Positions 9,035 to 16,784 of a stretch of 64,000 nucleotides of DNA are shown one piece after another (the stretch's first letter is position 1; each line of letters begins with the position of its first letter). The notes below the pieces were generated by a model that was not told where the DNA came from, did no database searches, and was given only the letters and a program-made list of their open reading frames with translations. A program made the position numbers and the translations under genes. Source of the DNA: an uncultured Pseudomonadota bacterium (GTDB lineage Bacteria; Pseudomonadota; Gammaproteobacteria; Burkholderiales; SG8-39); NCBI GenBank assembly GCA_903921325.1, contig CAIXPL010000016.1, positions 124,001 through 188,000 of the forward strand, in the 5' to 3' direction.

Positions 9035-9406
9035 TTATCGTTCGGCGGGTTCAGGCGGGGTTGGCTGGGCAGCCGAGCCGGCTTCGCCTGAGTGCGCCTG
9101 TTCCAGTTGCGCGCTCAGGCTATCGAGCAGTAAACCGACTTCGCTTGGCCTGATTTTGTGAAACCAGGTGTTCGAAGGCGCCACGCGTGCATTGGGTCCT
9201 TTCGCGCACAGACCCAGGCATGCAATCGTCTGCAGATCGATGTTCAGCCCGCGGCGGCTGATCTCTGCGCGCAGCCCGGCAAGAATGTCCTGGGCGCCAT
9301 CCCGGCCGCAGCTCTGGACGAAGGTTTCCTTGCGCTGATTGACGCACACGGTCAAGGTGGCGCGGCCATCGAAGGCGACGGGCCAGGGGCGAATGACGGT
9401 ATCCAT
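9035..9406 (-). CDS. Thioredoxin-like [2Fe-2S] ferredoxin
   Basis: A 123-residue cytosolic iron-sulfur protein of the thioredoxin-fold ferredoxin family, related to Azotobacter FdII-type ferredoxins and the NuoE fold. The four cluster cysteines are visible as C21-x11-C33 and C63-x3-C67 (ACLGLC). The last 25 residues are a Pro/Ala/Glu-rich tail. It would carry one electron to or from a partner enzyme. The only gene following it on this strand is the diiron oxygenase 57 bases downstream, which suggests a joint function; this is inference. No clear Shine-Dalgarno sequence precedes the ATG. Confidence 0.82.
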   Translation of the reverse strand: MDTVIRPWPVAFDGRATLTVCVNQRKETFVQSCGRDGAQDILAGLRAEISRRGLNIDLQTIACLGLCAKGPNARVAPSNTWFHKIRPSEVGLLLDSLSAQLEQAHSGEAGSAAQPTPPEPAER

Positions 9407-9613
9407 GGGACGAGAGTGTGACGAACAATCGGCCGATTGGGAATAGTGAAGCGGACCAAACGCAAGCGAAGAACCGAATGACAGGCGACCTGAGGCGCGA
9501 AGTTCATGCGCGTGGCCACGCAGTGGGCCGATCTGCGATAAACTAGTCGACCGTGATTGACCCGTGCGGCGTTTGCGTCGGCGGTGGAGTGGAGGTCACT
9601 GGTGTAGGCCCGC

Positions 9614-9690
9614 AGGCGCGTAGCTCAGCTGGTTAGAGCACCACCTTGACATGGTGGGGGTCGTTGGTTCGAGTCCAATCGCGCCTACCA
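9614..9690 (+). tRNA. tRNA-Val (GAC)
   Basis: A 77-base tRNA with an encoded CCA. The acceptor arm AGGCGCG pairs with CGCGCCT, followed by discriminator A and CCA. The D arm (TAGCTCAGCTGGTTAGAGCA) and T arm (GGTTCGAGTCC) are canonical. The anticodon stem CCACC/GGTGG holds the loop TTGACAT, giving anticodon GAC for valine codon GUC. A strong terminator follows 8 bases later. The gene marks the left edge of a stretch of decayed accessory genes, consistent with past use of its 3' end as an integration site. Confidence 0.97.
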
Positions 9691-9697
9691 ACACAAA

Positions 9698-9739
9698 GGG
9701 GATTCAGGCGAGTAGGGACTAACCTGAATCCCCGTTTTT
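9698..9739 (+). terminator. Rho-independent terminator of tRNA-Val
   Basis: A perfect 11-bp stem (GGGGATTCAGG at 9698-9708, CCTGAATCCCC at 9723-9733) with a 14-base loop, followed by GTTTTT. It ends the tRNA-Val transcript. Confidence 0.9.
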
Positions 9740-9853
9740 ACGCCGCAAAACACCCAAAACGGCGCCAGTACGCCATCGTTTACGCCACACCCATCGCGGC
9801 ATTCTGTGACCAGGGTTTCCACACAAAACGTGGAGGGGCCATATCATTGCATC

Positions 9854-9967
9854 ATGACCTACGACGACCTGCTGCGCAGGTTCGACAACATTATTGCGAT
9901 GATTGAAAAGAACTACTCGAAGCTTGGCACCGTGGTAAGTCATTCAACCAGCGGGGTGGCGCCATGA
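9854..9967 (+). CDS. Possible 37-residue peptide, unknown
   Basis: A short frame starting MTYDDLLRRFDNIIAMIEKN and ending VVSHSTSGVAP. It is hydrophilic with a helical N-terminal half. GTGGAGG lies upstream but 15 or more bases from the ATG, which is too far to be a good ribosome site. It may be the head of a lost gene of the relic patch. I cannot assign a function and it may not be real. Confidence 0.2.
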   Translation: MTYDDLLRRFDNIIAMIEKNYSKLGTVVSHSTSGVAP

Positions 9968-9984
9968 TCCCCTCGATTCAGTAT

Positions 9985-10015
9985 CTTTTGGCCGGCAATA
10001 GACCGGCCACAAAAG
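9985..10015. other. Hairpin in relic patch
   Basis: GGCCGG (9990-9995) and CCGGCC (10003-10008) form a 6-bp GC stem around a 7-base loop, extended after a 2-base bulge by CTTTT pairing with AAAAG. It is a stable structure with no T-run after it on the plus strand. It may be an old terminator or repeat end; its role is unknown. Confidence 0.4.
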
Positions 10016-10095
10016 TCGGCGCTGGCGGGACGGCACCAAGGGCAGTTCATTGCGCAATTCGGGGGACGCCGACCCCCAGATTTGCTCGACGATAA

Positions 10096-10120
10096 ATTGT
10101 GGAGTCACTGTCTCCACAAT
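10096..10120. promoter_or_regulatory. Perfect 9-bp inverted repeat before the ATPase gene
   Basis: ATTGTGGAG (10096-10104) and CTCCACAAT (10112-10120) are perfect inverted copies around a 7-base spacer. The repeat lies 24 bases before the ATPase start and just ahead of its GGGAG ribosome site. It could be an operator or an RNA hairpin controlling the module. No T-run follows, so it is not a standard terminator. Confidence 0.45.
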
Positions 10121-10144
10121 GTTATTTCTAATGGGAGACAGGCC

Positions 10145-11310
10145 ATGCTAATCCATGCCATCAAGCTAAATTGCTTTCTGAGTTTTGGCGACGCATCGGA
10201 AGCGATTTCGATGAAACCACTGAACGTCATCATTGGCCCCAATGGTTCCGGAAAATCTAACTTGCTGGAATCCATCGAGCTGTTGCGCAGTACGCCCGAG
10301 CAACTACTCAAGCCTATCCGGGAGGGGGAGGTGTGCGTGATTGGCTCTGGAAAGGTGCTCAAGGAACACCAACCGCTTCCTTGGATGTGGTGGTTGCCAA
10401 TCCCAAGGGGCCGCAAAACCTTCGCTACCAACTCGCCTTTACCGAGGTGGGGCAGCGCTTTGAAATTGTTGACGAGCGGATTGAAAACGAGACGCCTGAC
10501 GGTCCCCAGTATCCGAATCCGTATTTTTACTATCGCTTCAACAACGGACGTCCGGCATTGAATTTGAAGGGGGATAGGCGGGCACTTCAGCAAGAAGATG
10601 TCGATCTGGAAAAGTCCATCCTTTCCCAGCGTCGCGATCCGGAACAGTATCCGGAGATCACTTATCTAGGGCAGACACTTGGCAAGATCTGCTTGTATCG
10701 GGAATGGAGCTTTGGCCGCTATACCATTCCTCGGCTGCCGCAAAAGGCGGATTTGCCCAACGATATGCTGGAGCCGGATGCCAGCAATCTTGGTTTGATC
10801 CTCAACCGTGTCAGTAGCGAGCCGACTGTCAAGCAACGACTGCTAAAAGCCCTGCGAGCGCTCTATAACGGCATCGACGACTTCGGCGTGCAGATTGAGG
10901 GCGGCACGGTACAGGTTTTCTTCCACGAAGGGCGCTTCAAGATCCCGGCAACGCGCTTATCAGACGGAACGCTGCGCTATCTGTGCCTGCTTGCCATTCT
11001 TTGCCATCCCAAACCTCCCCCTCTGATCTGCATTGAGGAGCCTGAACTGGGTTTGCACCCGGATGTATTGCCTACTCTGGCAGAGTTGTTGAAAGAGGCA
11101 TCTGAACGAACGCAGATCATCATCACAACCCATTCCGATGTACTGGTGGATGCGATGACTGATCAACCAGACGCCATTCTGGTGGCGGAGAAAACGGAAA
11201 ATGGCACGACACTGACACGACTCGATGCCGAGAAACTGAAGCCTTGGCTGGAAAAATATCGACTTGGACAGTTATGGACACGCGGTGACATCGGGGGAAC
11301 AAGATGGTAA
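10145..11310 (+). pseudogene. AAA (AAA_21/OLD-like) ATPase, frameshifted
   Basis: ABC-type ATPase of the kind found in RecF/OLD-like and ATPase-plus-nuclease defence modules. The first part (from ATG 10145, GGGAG site 8 bases upstream) has Walker A GPNGSGKS in IIGPNGSGKSNLLESIELL. The frame breaks in the G-run 10324-10328; one added G would join PIRE to GGGVRDWLWKG in the next frame, which runs to 11310 with Walker B LICIEEPELGLHPD and the switch IITTHSDVL. The joined protein would be about 390 residues. So it is a single-base deletion, either a real pseudogene or a sequencing error in a homopolymer. Its stop overlaps the next gene's ATG, as in intact ATPase pairs. GC is lower than in the neighbours. 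Confidence 0.8.
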
Positions 11311-11330
11311 AGCTGTTCGTAGAAGGTGAC
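11304..11330 (+). pseudogene. First codons of the ATPase partner gene (DUF4276/Toprim-like?)
   Basis: An ATG overlaps the ATPase stop (ATGGTAA) and opens MVKLFVEGD, which looks like the beginning of the DUF4276-type Toprim-like proteins that often follow such ATPases. After about nine codons the similarity ends and the frame runs to a stop at 11384 without family character. From this point the DNA matches the interior of a vapC gene in another frame. The gene has therefore been cut off by a deletion or recombination. The family call from nine residues is tentative. Confidence 0.4.
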
Positions 11331-11619
11331 CGTGGTCCTCGAACTCGAATGGGTCTTACGCGCCTTTTATGGCTTTGCGACTGAGGATTTCGCGCGTGTT
11401 GTCAAACATCTGCTGGGGCTACCCAACGTCAGCGTCGAGGAATGGTCACGCATCGCCGATGCGCTGACCTGGCACCTGGAGGGGCTGGACTTTGCCGATG
11501 CATTGCACCTTCTGGCCAGTGGCCATTGCACGGAATTCATGAGCATCGACGACCGTCGCTTTGCGCGCCGCGCCAAACGTGTGGGAGCCACGCCGGCGGT
11601 TGTTGTACCTGCCAGGTAG
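11326..11619 (+). pseudogene. VapC-like PIN-domain toxin, 5' truncated
   Basis: A 97-residue frame that matches the last two thirds of VapC ribonuclease toxins: VTVVLELEWVLRAFYGF, then LDFADALHLLASG, then FMSIDDRRFARRAKR. About the first 40 residues, including the DTN segment with the first catalytic aspartate, are missing, so it should be inactive as an RNase. No vapB antitoxin gene is present. Its beginning abuts the truncated partner gene at about 11327-11331, which marks a deletion junction between two modules. The GTG at 11326 is simply the first possible start. Confidence 0.7.
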
Positions 11620-11964
11620 TCGTTGCCAAGTCGCCCGCGGCCAAGGCATTCCGCCGGGCCATCGATGGCGCAACGCATACATCCGGCAGTATTGGTGACG
11701 CTGTCGCCAGCGACTACGGGCGTTGCCTTTCTGTATACAGGTTAACTAAATGGAGATCATTGCAGCGCAAGACTTCGCAAGCCATTTGCGCTACTGAAAC
11801 CCCGATAGGCTCCGCGCGTGAAACCCCGGTGGGGATATCCTCATCCACAGCCTATTTTTGGGTTTTGAGTAGCCGATTCAGATCTGCGTGGTGTCGCGAG
11901 CAATGAACCGGGCCCTGTTCGGCAGTGCACAGACGAGCATCGCGTTGGCTGAGATCATTCACCC
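11620..11964. other. Non-coding gap between vapC remnant and SOUL remnant
   Basis: About 345 bases without a convincing gene. It contains a small CCCCGGTGGGG palindrome near 11823-11833. I see no terminal repeats, transposase fragments or RNA gene. It reads as leftover sequence inside the relic patch. Confidence 0.5.
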
Positions 11965-12231
11965 ATGCAAATCCGTCCCCTCGGCAAAGCGCCTCGCGCA
12001 CCATCCCGTTCGAGTTCTGCGTGCGGTTTCATCCTGTCCGCAGCACTCCTATTGGCAGCCTTCCCCATGCCTGGTCACGCCACCGAAGAGCCTGAATATC
12101 AGGTCGTACGTGAACTCGCCGATATCGAGGTTCGGCAGTACGCCGCCTACACCGTGGCCGAGGTTTTAGTGGCTGGTCTCGCGGGGGAAGCGGGCAACCA
12201 GGCCTTCCCCCTGTTGGCCGGCTACCACTGA
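11965..12231 (+). pseudogene. SOUL heme-binding family protein, 3' truncated
   Basis: An 88-residue frame with a signal peptide (hydrophobic stretch ending AFPMPGHA) followed by the N-terminal SOUL block EPEYQVVRELADIEVRQYA and then AFPLLAGY. The family normally continues with IFGKN and about 120 more residues; here a histidine and a stop follow AGY directly. Intact SOUL proteins are about 200 residues and bind heme or related ligands in the periplasm. The cut falls inside the fold, so this should not be functional. The nitroreductase gene begins 55 bases later, so the missing part has been deleted rather than shifted out of frame. Confidence 0.7.
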
Positions 12232-12286
12232 CAGCCGCCAGCTGCGAGGCTCACGGCATGCACTCGTTTAACGCAATGGAGTTCGA

Positions 12287-12946
12287 ATGAACACACTGAC
12301 CAAGCTGGCCCTCGGGCTGATGGGAAAACTCAATCCCCTGCCGGCGGTAGGCCCTGCGGCAGCGCTGCGTTCGCTCGTGCCACCGACGCGTAGCGGCGGC
12401 ATGCCGTTGATGTCCGCGTTGACTCGCCGGCAGTCGTTACGCGAGTTCGCACCTGAGCCTTTGGCTGAGAAAACTCTGTCGGATCTGCTGTGGGCCGCAG
12501 CGGGCATTAACCGGCATGATGTAGATGGTCGTACCGCGCCCAGCGCAATGAATGCACAGGAAGTGCTGCTCTACGTGGCGATGCCCCAGGGTCTGTTCCT
12601 CTATGAACCCAAAACGCACGCCTTGCAGATGGTTGTAGCGAGCGACGTGCGGCGGGTGACCGGTAATCAGGACTTTGTCGACTCCGCGCCGCTTGACCTT
12701 GTCTACGTTGCCGACCATACGCGAATGAAACTGGTATCAGTCGCACAGCGTGCGGCGTTCGCCCATGCCGCGGCTGGTGCAATGGCGCAGAACGTCTACC
12801 TGTACTGCGCTTCCGAAGGCTTGGCCACAGTGATCCGCGCCTGGTTCGACCGTGATGCCCTGGCGCGTGCGATGGGCCTGCAGGCGGATCATCAACTGCT
12901 GCTGTCGCAGACCGTGGGGCAATCAAGCCGGCCCATCGCTACTTGA
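12287..12946 (+). CDS. Nitroreductase / SagB-ThcOx family oxidoreductase
   Basis: A 219-residue FMN-dependent nitroreductase-fold protein. Diagnostic segments are the FMN-phosphate region ALTRRQSLREFAPEPL (about residues 45-60), LLWAAAGINR, the SAMNAQEV segment, and the C-terminal AGAMAQNVYLYCASEGLATV. It fits the SagB/ThcOx-like group whose members reduce or oxidise small molecules with FMN; the substrate is unknown. GGAG precedes the ATG at good distance. Its 3' end overlaps the convergent 195-residue membrane protein gene by 8 bases. Base composition is again typical of the core, so the relic patch ends before it. Confidence 0.8.
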   Translation: MNTLTKLALGLMGKLNPLPAVGPAAALRSLVPPTRSGGMPLMSALTRRQSLREFAPEPLAEKTLSDLLWAAAGINRHDVDGRTAPSAMNAQEVLLYVAMPQGLFLYEPKTHALQMVVASDVRRVTGNQDFVDSAPLDLVYVADHTRMKLVSVAQRAAFAHAAAGAMAQNVYLYCASEGLATVIRAWFDRDALARAMGLQADHQLLLSQTVGQSSRPIAT

Positions 12947-13526
12947 GCTTGCCGAGCGCCACCCGGTACTCCTCCAGCTTGGCCTCGTAGGCGTCCGCCT
13001 CGCCGTAGTCGAGGAAATAGCGATACCGCGAATGCGTGCTGAGAATCTTGCGCGCGTGCTTGATCGGACAGAAATACTGCTCGGTACGCGCGAGGATCTC
13101 AGTCATGTAAGCCATCAGCCCGTTGGCATATTCGCAATAGGTGCAGTGGACCTTCTCGATCCAGTTGAGATAGCCAAGATGGTGGCGGTCAAATACCAGG
13201 TAGTCGCTGCGCCGCACCCGGGTGATGCCGTAGATCGGAAAGCAGGTCCATTGGTAGATGCTGACGAAGGCATCGAGCATGAGTAGTGGAATCGCCATGC
13301 CGTAGATGAGAGGCCCGGTGATCAGGTTCTGCGGCCGATCGATCACCAGCCAGCGCAAGAAGCTTTTCTTCAGCTTCAGATGCGCTTCCCTGACCGTACG
13401 CTCGAATTCGACGCGTTTGCCCTTGATCTGGAAAAACACCCGGCTTTCCTGCTCGTGGACCGCGCTGCGCAAGTCATCCTCAAGCGCGGCAATCTGTTGC
13501 AGTATCTGGTTGATTCGCTCATTCAT
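12939..13526 (-). CDS. Conserved membrane protein with CxxC, unknown function
   Basis: A 195-residue protein not recognised as a characterised family. Residues 1-55 are charged and helical (likely coiled coil), 70-98 form one or two hydrophobic segments (GPLIYGMAIPLLMLDAFVSI), and the C-terminal half is polar with HCTYC (127-131) and a further cysteine C153 in YFCPIKHARK. C128, C131, C153 and nearby histidines could bind a metal or iron-sulfur centre, or serve in thiol chemistry. It is convergent with the nitroreductase gene and overlaps it by 8 bases. I infer a membrane-anchored redox or metal protein with low certainty. Confidence 0.7.
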   Translation of the reverse strand: MNERINQILQQIAALEDDLRSAVHEQESRVFFQIKGKRVEFERTVREAHLKLKKSFLRWLVIDRPQNLITGPLIYGMAIPLLMLDAFVSIYQWTCFPIYGITRVRRSDYLVFDRHHLGYLNWIEKVHCTYCEYANGLMAYMTEILARTEQYFCPIKHARKILSTHSRYRYFLDYGEADAYEAKLEEYRVALGKLK

Positions 13527-13623
13527 GGATTGAGCATACGCGCCTCAGCACGAAATGAGGGGGCGGTGCTCACGGAACTGCTCATTAGCACCGTGGCACC
13601 GCGGCCATGGGTGCGGCGGTGCC

Positions 13624-14658
13624 TCACTCCCCCTTGATGCCTGCCTCCCGAATCAGGTCACGCCATTTGGCTGATTCAGTCTTCACCAGCGCGCTCAATT
13701 CAGCCGGGCTGCTCGGGCGTGCATCCATCGCGGCGTTGTGTAATTGCTCATTCAAACCGGGGCGTGCGAGTACCTCGCGGGTCGCTTGGGTCAGACGCTG
13801 AATGATCGCCTCTGGCGTGCCCGCGGGTGCAAAAAGACCCACCCACGAGTAGGCGGAGTAGCCGCTCACACCGGCTTCCGCGATGGTCGGCAGGTCGGGC
13901 AGGGTGGGTGAGCGCATGGGATCGCTGATGGCAAGGCCACGCGCCCGCCCTGCTTTGATCAGGGGCACGATCACCTGGGTATCGGTGATGCCGCCATCCA
14001 CTTCGCCTGAGCCAATCGCGGTGGCTGCCGGTCCGCCACCCTTGTAGGAGAGCACCGTGATCGGCATGCCGGTCATGCGTTTGAGCAGTTCAACGGATAG
14101 ATATGACAAGCTGCCCGGGCCGTTGGTGGAAAAACTCAGGCCGCCGGGTTGCGTCTTTGCAAAATTCACCAGTTCGGCCACTGAGGTGACTGGCAGGCCG
14201 GTCTTGACCGCAAGAATCAACGGGCTTGATGCGAGCAGGCTAACCGGGGCGAGATCGCGTTCACTATCAAAACCCAGCTTGTGCAGATGGACATTGATGG
14301 TCAATGCACCAGTCGCGGCAACCAGCAGCGTGTAGCCATCCGGTGCCGCCTTGGCCACCATTTCAGCGCCAATCGCACCGCCGCCGCCGGCGCGGTTCTC
14401 CACCACGGCCGACTGTCCGAGGACAACGCTCAAACCCTGTGCGAGCAGTCGCCCGACCAGGTCGACGCTGCCGGCTGGCGCGTAGGGCACGACCAGCTTC
14501 AAGGGCCGACTGGGATAGGTCTGCGCGTGCGCAGGTAACGCAAGCGCAACCAGTATCAATGAGCAAGCAGCCAGTCCGCGGCGAATGGCTACAGTCGATC
14601 GCTGCCGGCGACCTTGGCGCGGCGGACTGGCCGGAATCGAGCGTTCCCCGTGAATCAT
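13624..14658 (-). CDS. Bug-family (TctC) periplasmic substrate-binding protein
   Basis: Extracytoplasmic binding protein of the tripartite tricarboxylate transporter type, which captures a carboxylate. The signal peptide ends at ALPAHA, followed by the family hallmark YPSRPLKLVVPYAPAGSVD and the pocket segments AENRAGGGGA-like (VENRAGGGGAIGA) and YKGGGPA. The 344-residue length fits. I chose ATG 14658 because GAGGG precedes it and it gives a normal signal peptide; the frame is open further upstream. No TctA/TctB transporter genes are near, so it is an orphan, as is usual in the Bug expansions. It is divergent from thrS. Confidence 0.9.
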   Translation of the reverse strand: MIHGERSIPASPPRQGRRQRSTVAIRRGLAACSLILVALALPAHAQTYPSRPLKLVVPYAPAGSVDLVGRLLAQGLSVVLGQSAVVENRAGGGGAIGAEMVAKAAPDGYTLLVAATGALTINVHLHKLGFDSERDLAPVSLLASSPLILAVKTGLPVTSVAELVNFAKTQPGGLSFSTNGPGSLSYLSVELLKRMTGMPITVLSYKGGGPAATAIGSGEVDGGITDTQVIVPLIKAGRARGLAISDPMRSPTLPDLPTIAEAGVSGYSAYSWVGLFAPAGTPEAIIQRLTQATREVLARPGLNEQLHNAAMDARPSSPAELSALVKTESAKWRDLIREAGIKGE

Positions 14659-14831
14659 CGTGTTGCCCTCTTTTGTCGCGTTTGATTTAGGTAAATGCCC
14701 GCCCTGAGCGCTTCGATTGTGACCGGACCTGTGCAAGTGCTCAAGGCAATATCGTTTGATGTGGCGTATTCGAGCCAATGGTGGTGCGGCCGTCTGGTAG
14801 CATAGAAAGTTGGCCCTTTTCACTGCTGATC

Positions 14832-16742
14832 ATGCCCGTTATTCGTTTGCCCGATGGCTCCACCCGTTCATTTGATGCCCCGGTAACGGTTGCGCAAGTC
14901 GCCCAATCAATCGGTGCGGGCCTGGCCCGCGCGGCCCTGGCCGGCAAGGTGAACGAACGCCTGGTCGACACCAGCCATCTCATCAATGAAGACTCTGACC
15001 TCGCCATCATTACCGAACGTGATCCGGCGGGGCTGGATCTCATCCGGCATTCGAGCGCCCACCTGCTCGCCTACGCCGTCAAGGAACTCTATCCCGAGGC
15101 GCAGGTCACCATCGGCCCGGTGATCGAAAACGGCTTTTACTATGATTTCTCGTATCACCGGCCGTTCACCCCCGAAGATCTGGTGGCCATCGAGAAGAAG
15201 ATGACCGAACTCGCGCGACGCGACTTGCCGGTCACCCGCGAGGAGTGGGACCGCGACGAGGCGGTGGCGTATTTCCAGTCGATCGGCGAGCACTACAAGG
15301 CCGAGATCATTGGCGCGATCCCCGCCGGTGAGGCAATTGGCCTGTATCGCGAAGGCGATTTCATTGATCTGTGCCGCGGGCCGCATGTGCCCTCCACCGG
15401 TCGCCTGAAAGTCTTCAAGCTGATGAAGTTGGCCGGTGCCTACTGGCGCGGTGACTCAAAAAACGAGATGCTGCAACGCATTTACGGTACCGCCTGGGTC
15501 AAGAAGGAAGACCAGGACCACTACCTGCAGATGCTCGAAGAGGCCGAGAAGCGCGACCATCGCCGTCTGGGCCGCTCGCTCGATCTATTCCATGTGCAGG
15601 AAGAGGCCCCCGGGCTCGTATTCTGGCACCCCCGCGGCTGGGCCTTGTGGCAGCAGATCGAGCAGTACATGCGCGCGGTCTATCGCGACAACGGTTACCA
15701 GGAAGTGCGCTGTCCGCAGGTACTCGATCGCACCCTGTGGGAGAAGACCGGGCACTGGGAGAACTATCGCGAGGCGATGTTCACCACTTCCTCTGAGAAC
15801 CGCGACTACGCGGTAAAACCGATGAATTGCCCGGGCCACATCCTGATTTACCGTTCAGACCTGCGCAGCTATCGCGATTTGCCGCTGCGCTATGGCGAAT
15901 TCGGCGCCTGCCATCGGAACGAACCCAGTGGATCACTGCACGGCATCATGCGGGTGCGTGGCTTCACCCAGGACGATGGCCACATTTTCTGTCAGGAAAG
16001 CCAGATCCAGTCCGAGGTCGCGGCCTTCATCACCCTGCTGCGCCGTGTGTATGCCGATTTCGGTTTCGATGACATCATCTACAAGCTCTCGACCCGTCCG
16101 GCTAAACGGGTGGGCAGTGACGAGACCTGGGATGTGGCTGAGCAGGCGCTCGCCGAATCCTTGAATCGTGCCGGGGTACCCTGGGATGAATTGAAGGGTG
16201 AAGGCGCGTTCTATGGCCCGAAAATCGAGTTCTCGCTCAAGGATTCACTGGGCCGGGTGTGGCAGTGCGGCACCATCCAGGTGGATTTCTCCATGCCCGG
16301 GCGCCTGGATGCCGACTATGTCGCCGAGGACAATACCCGCCGAGTACCGGTCATGCTGCATCGGGCCATCCTCGGGTCGATGGAGCGCTTCATCGGTATT
16401 CTGATCGAGCACTATGGTGGCGCCCTGCCAGCATGGCTCGCGCCGGTACAAGTGGCTGTGCTCACCATCTCCGAAGGGCAGACCGGCTATGCCCAATCGG
16501 TGTGCGATGCGCTCGTCAAGGCCGGCGTGCGCGCCATTGCCGATTTGCGGAATGAGAAAATAACCTATAAAATTCGCGAACATAGCATGCAAAAGCTGCC
16601 TTTTCTGATCGTCCTCGGCGAGAAGGAAAAAGCAGCCGGACGGGTTGCCGTCCGTGCGCGCAGCGGAGAAGATCTCGGGCAAATGGATTTGCCCGGGTTC
16701 GTTGCGCTTCTGCAGGGTAAAACCCTTACTCCAGCAGGCTGA
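14832..16742 (+). CDS. thrS: Threonyl-tRNA synthetase
   Basis: Class II aminoacyl-tRNA synthetase of 636 residues that charges tRNA-Thr. The N-terminal TGS domain covers about residues 1-62, the editing domain follows with HSSAH at 73-77 and CRGPH further on, and the catalytic core has the zinc cysteine C333 in MNCPGH (E. coli C334), then [12 protein letters not shown] and the C-terminal anticodon domain. I start it at ATG 14832 ([10 protein letters not shown]), the usual N-terminus; an earlier in-frame start at 14778 adds 18 residues with no family match. It leads the operon with infC 39 bases downstream. Confidence 0.97.
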   Translation: MPVIRLPDGSTRSFDAPVTVAQVAQSIGAGLARAALAGKVNERLVDTSHLINEDSDLAIITERDPAGLDLIRHSSAHLLAYAVKELYPEAQVTIGPVIENGFYYDFSYHRPFTPEDLVAIEKKMTELARRDLPVTREEWDRDEAVAYFQSIGEHYKAEIIGAIPAGEAIGLYREGDFIDLCRGPHVPSTGRLKVFKLMKLAGAYWRGDSKNEMLQRIYGTAWVKKEDQDHYLQMLEEAEKRDHRRLGRSLDLFHVQEEAPGLVFWHPRGWALWQQIEQYMRAVYRDNGYQEVRCPQVLDRTLWEKTGHWENYREAMFTTSSENRDYAVKPMNCPGHILIYRSDLRSYRDLPLRYGEFGACHRNEPSGSLHGIMRVRGFTQDDGHIFCQESQIQSEVAAFITLLRRVYADFGFDDIIYKLSTRPAKRVGSDETWDVAEQALAESLNRAGVPWDELKGEGAFYGPKIEFSLKDSLGRVWQCGTIQVDFSMPGRLDADYVAEDNTRRVPVMLHRAILGSMERFIGILIEHYGGALPAWLAPVQVAVLTISEGQTGYAQSVCDALVKAGVRAIADLRNEKITYKIREHSMQKLPFLIVLGEKEKAAGRVAVRARSGEDLGQMDLPGFVALLQGKTLTPAG

Positions 16743-16768
16743 CACGGACAGCAGTTTATTGACCAATT

Positions 16769-16784
16769 GGGAGAATAGAACATC
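16769..16784 (+). promoter_or_regulatory. Ribosome site and AUC start codon of infC
   Basis: GGGAG at 16769-16773 stands 8 bases before ATC at 16782-16784. An in-frame TAG at 16776-16778 excludes any start further upstream, and no ATG, GTG or TTG occurs in frame before the conserved IF3 N-terminus. The start must therefore be AUC, the class of rare codon used by infC for self-regulation through IF3 start-codon discrimination. Confidence 0.85.

Larger units (their letters stand above)
9691..10144. other. Mostly non-coding stretch between tRNA-Val and the relic ATPase
   Basis: About 450 bases holding the tRNA terminator, one very short frame, a hairpin and a palindrome, listed separately. No integrase, transposase or recognisable gene is visible. 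Base composition is more AT-rich than the neighbouring core genes. I looked for a copy of the tRNA 3' end that would mark an attachment site and did not find one by eye. Confidence 0.6.

Noticed and set aside
9614-9760. Attachment-site duplication of the tRNA-Val 3' end
   Set aside because: I could not find a second copy of the tRNA 3' end before the nitroreductase gene, and no integrase is present, so I do not claim an integrated element with defined ends.
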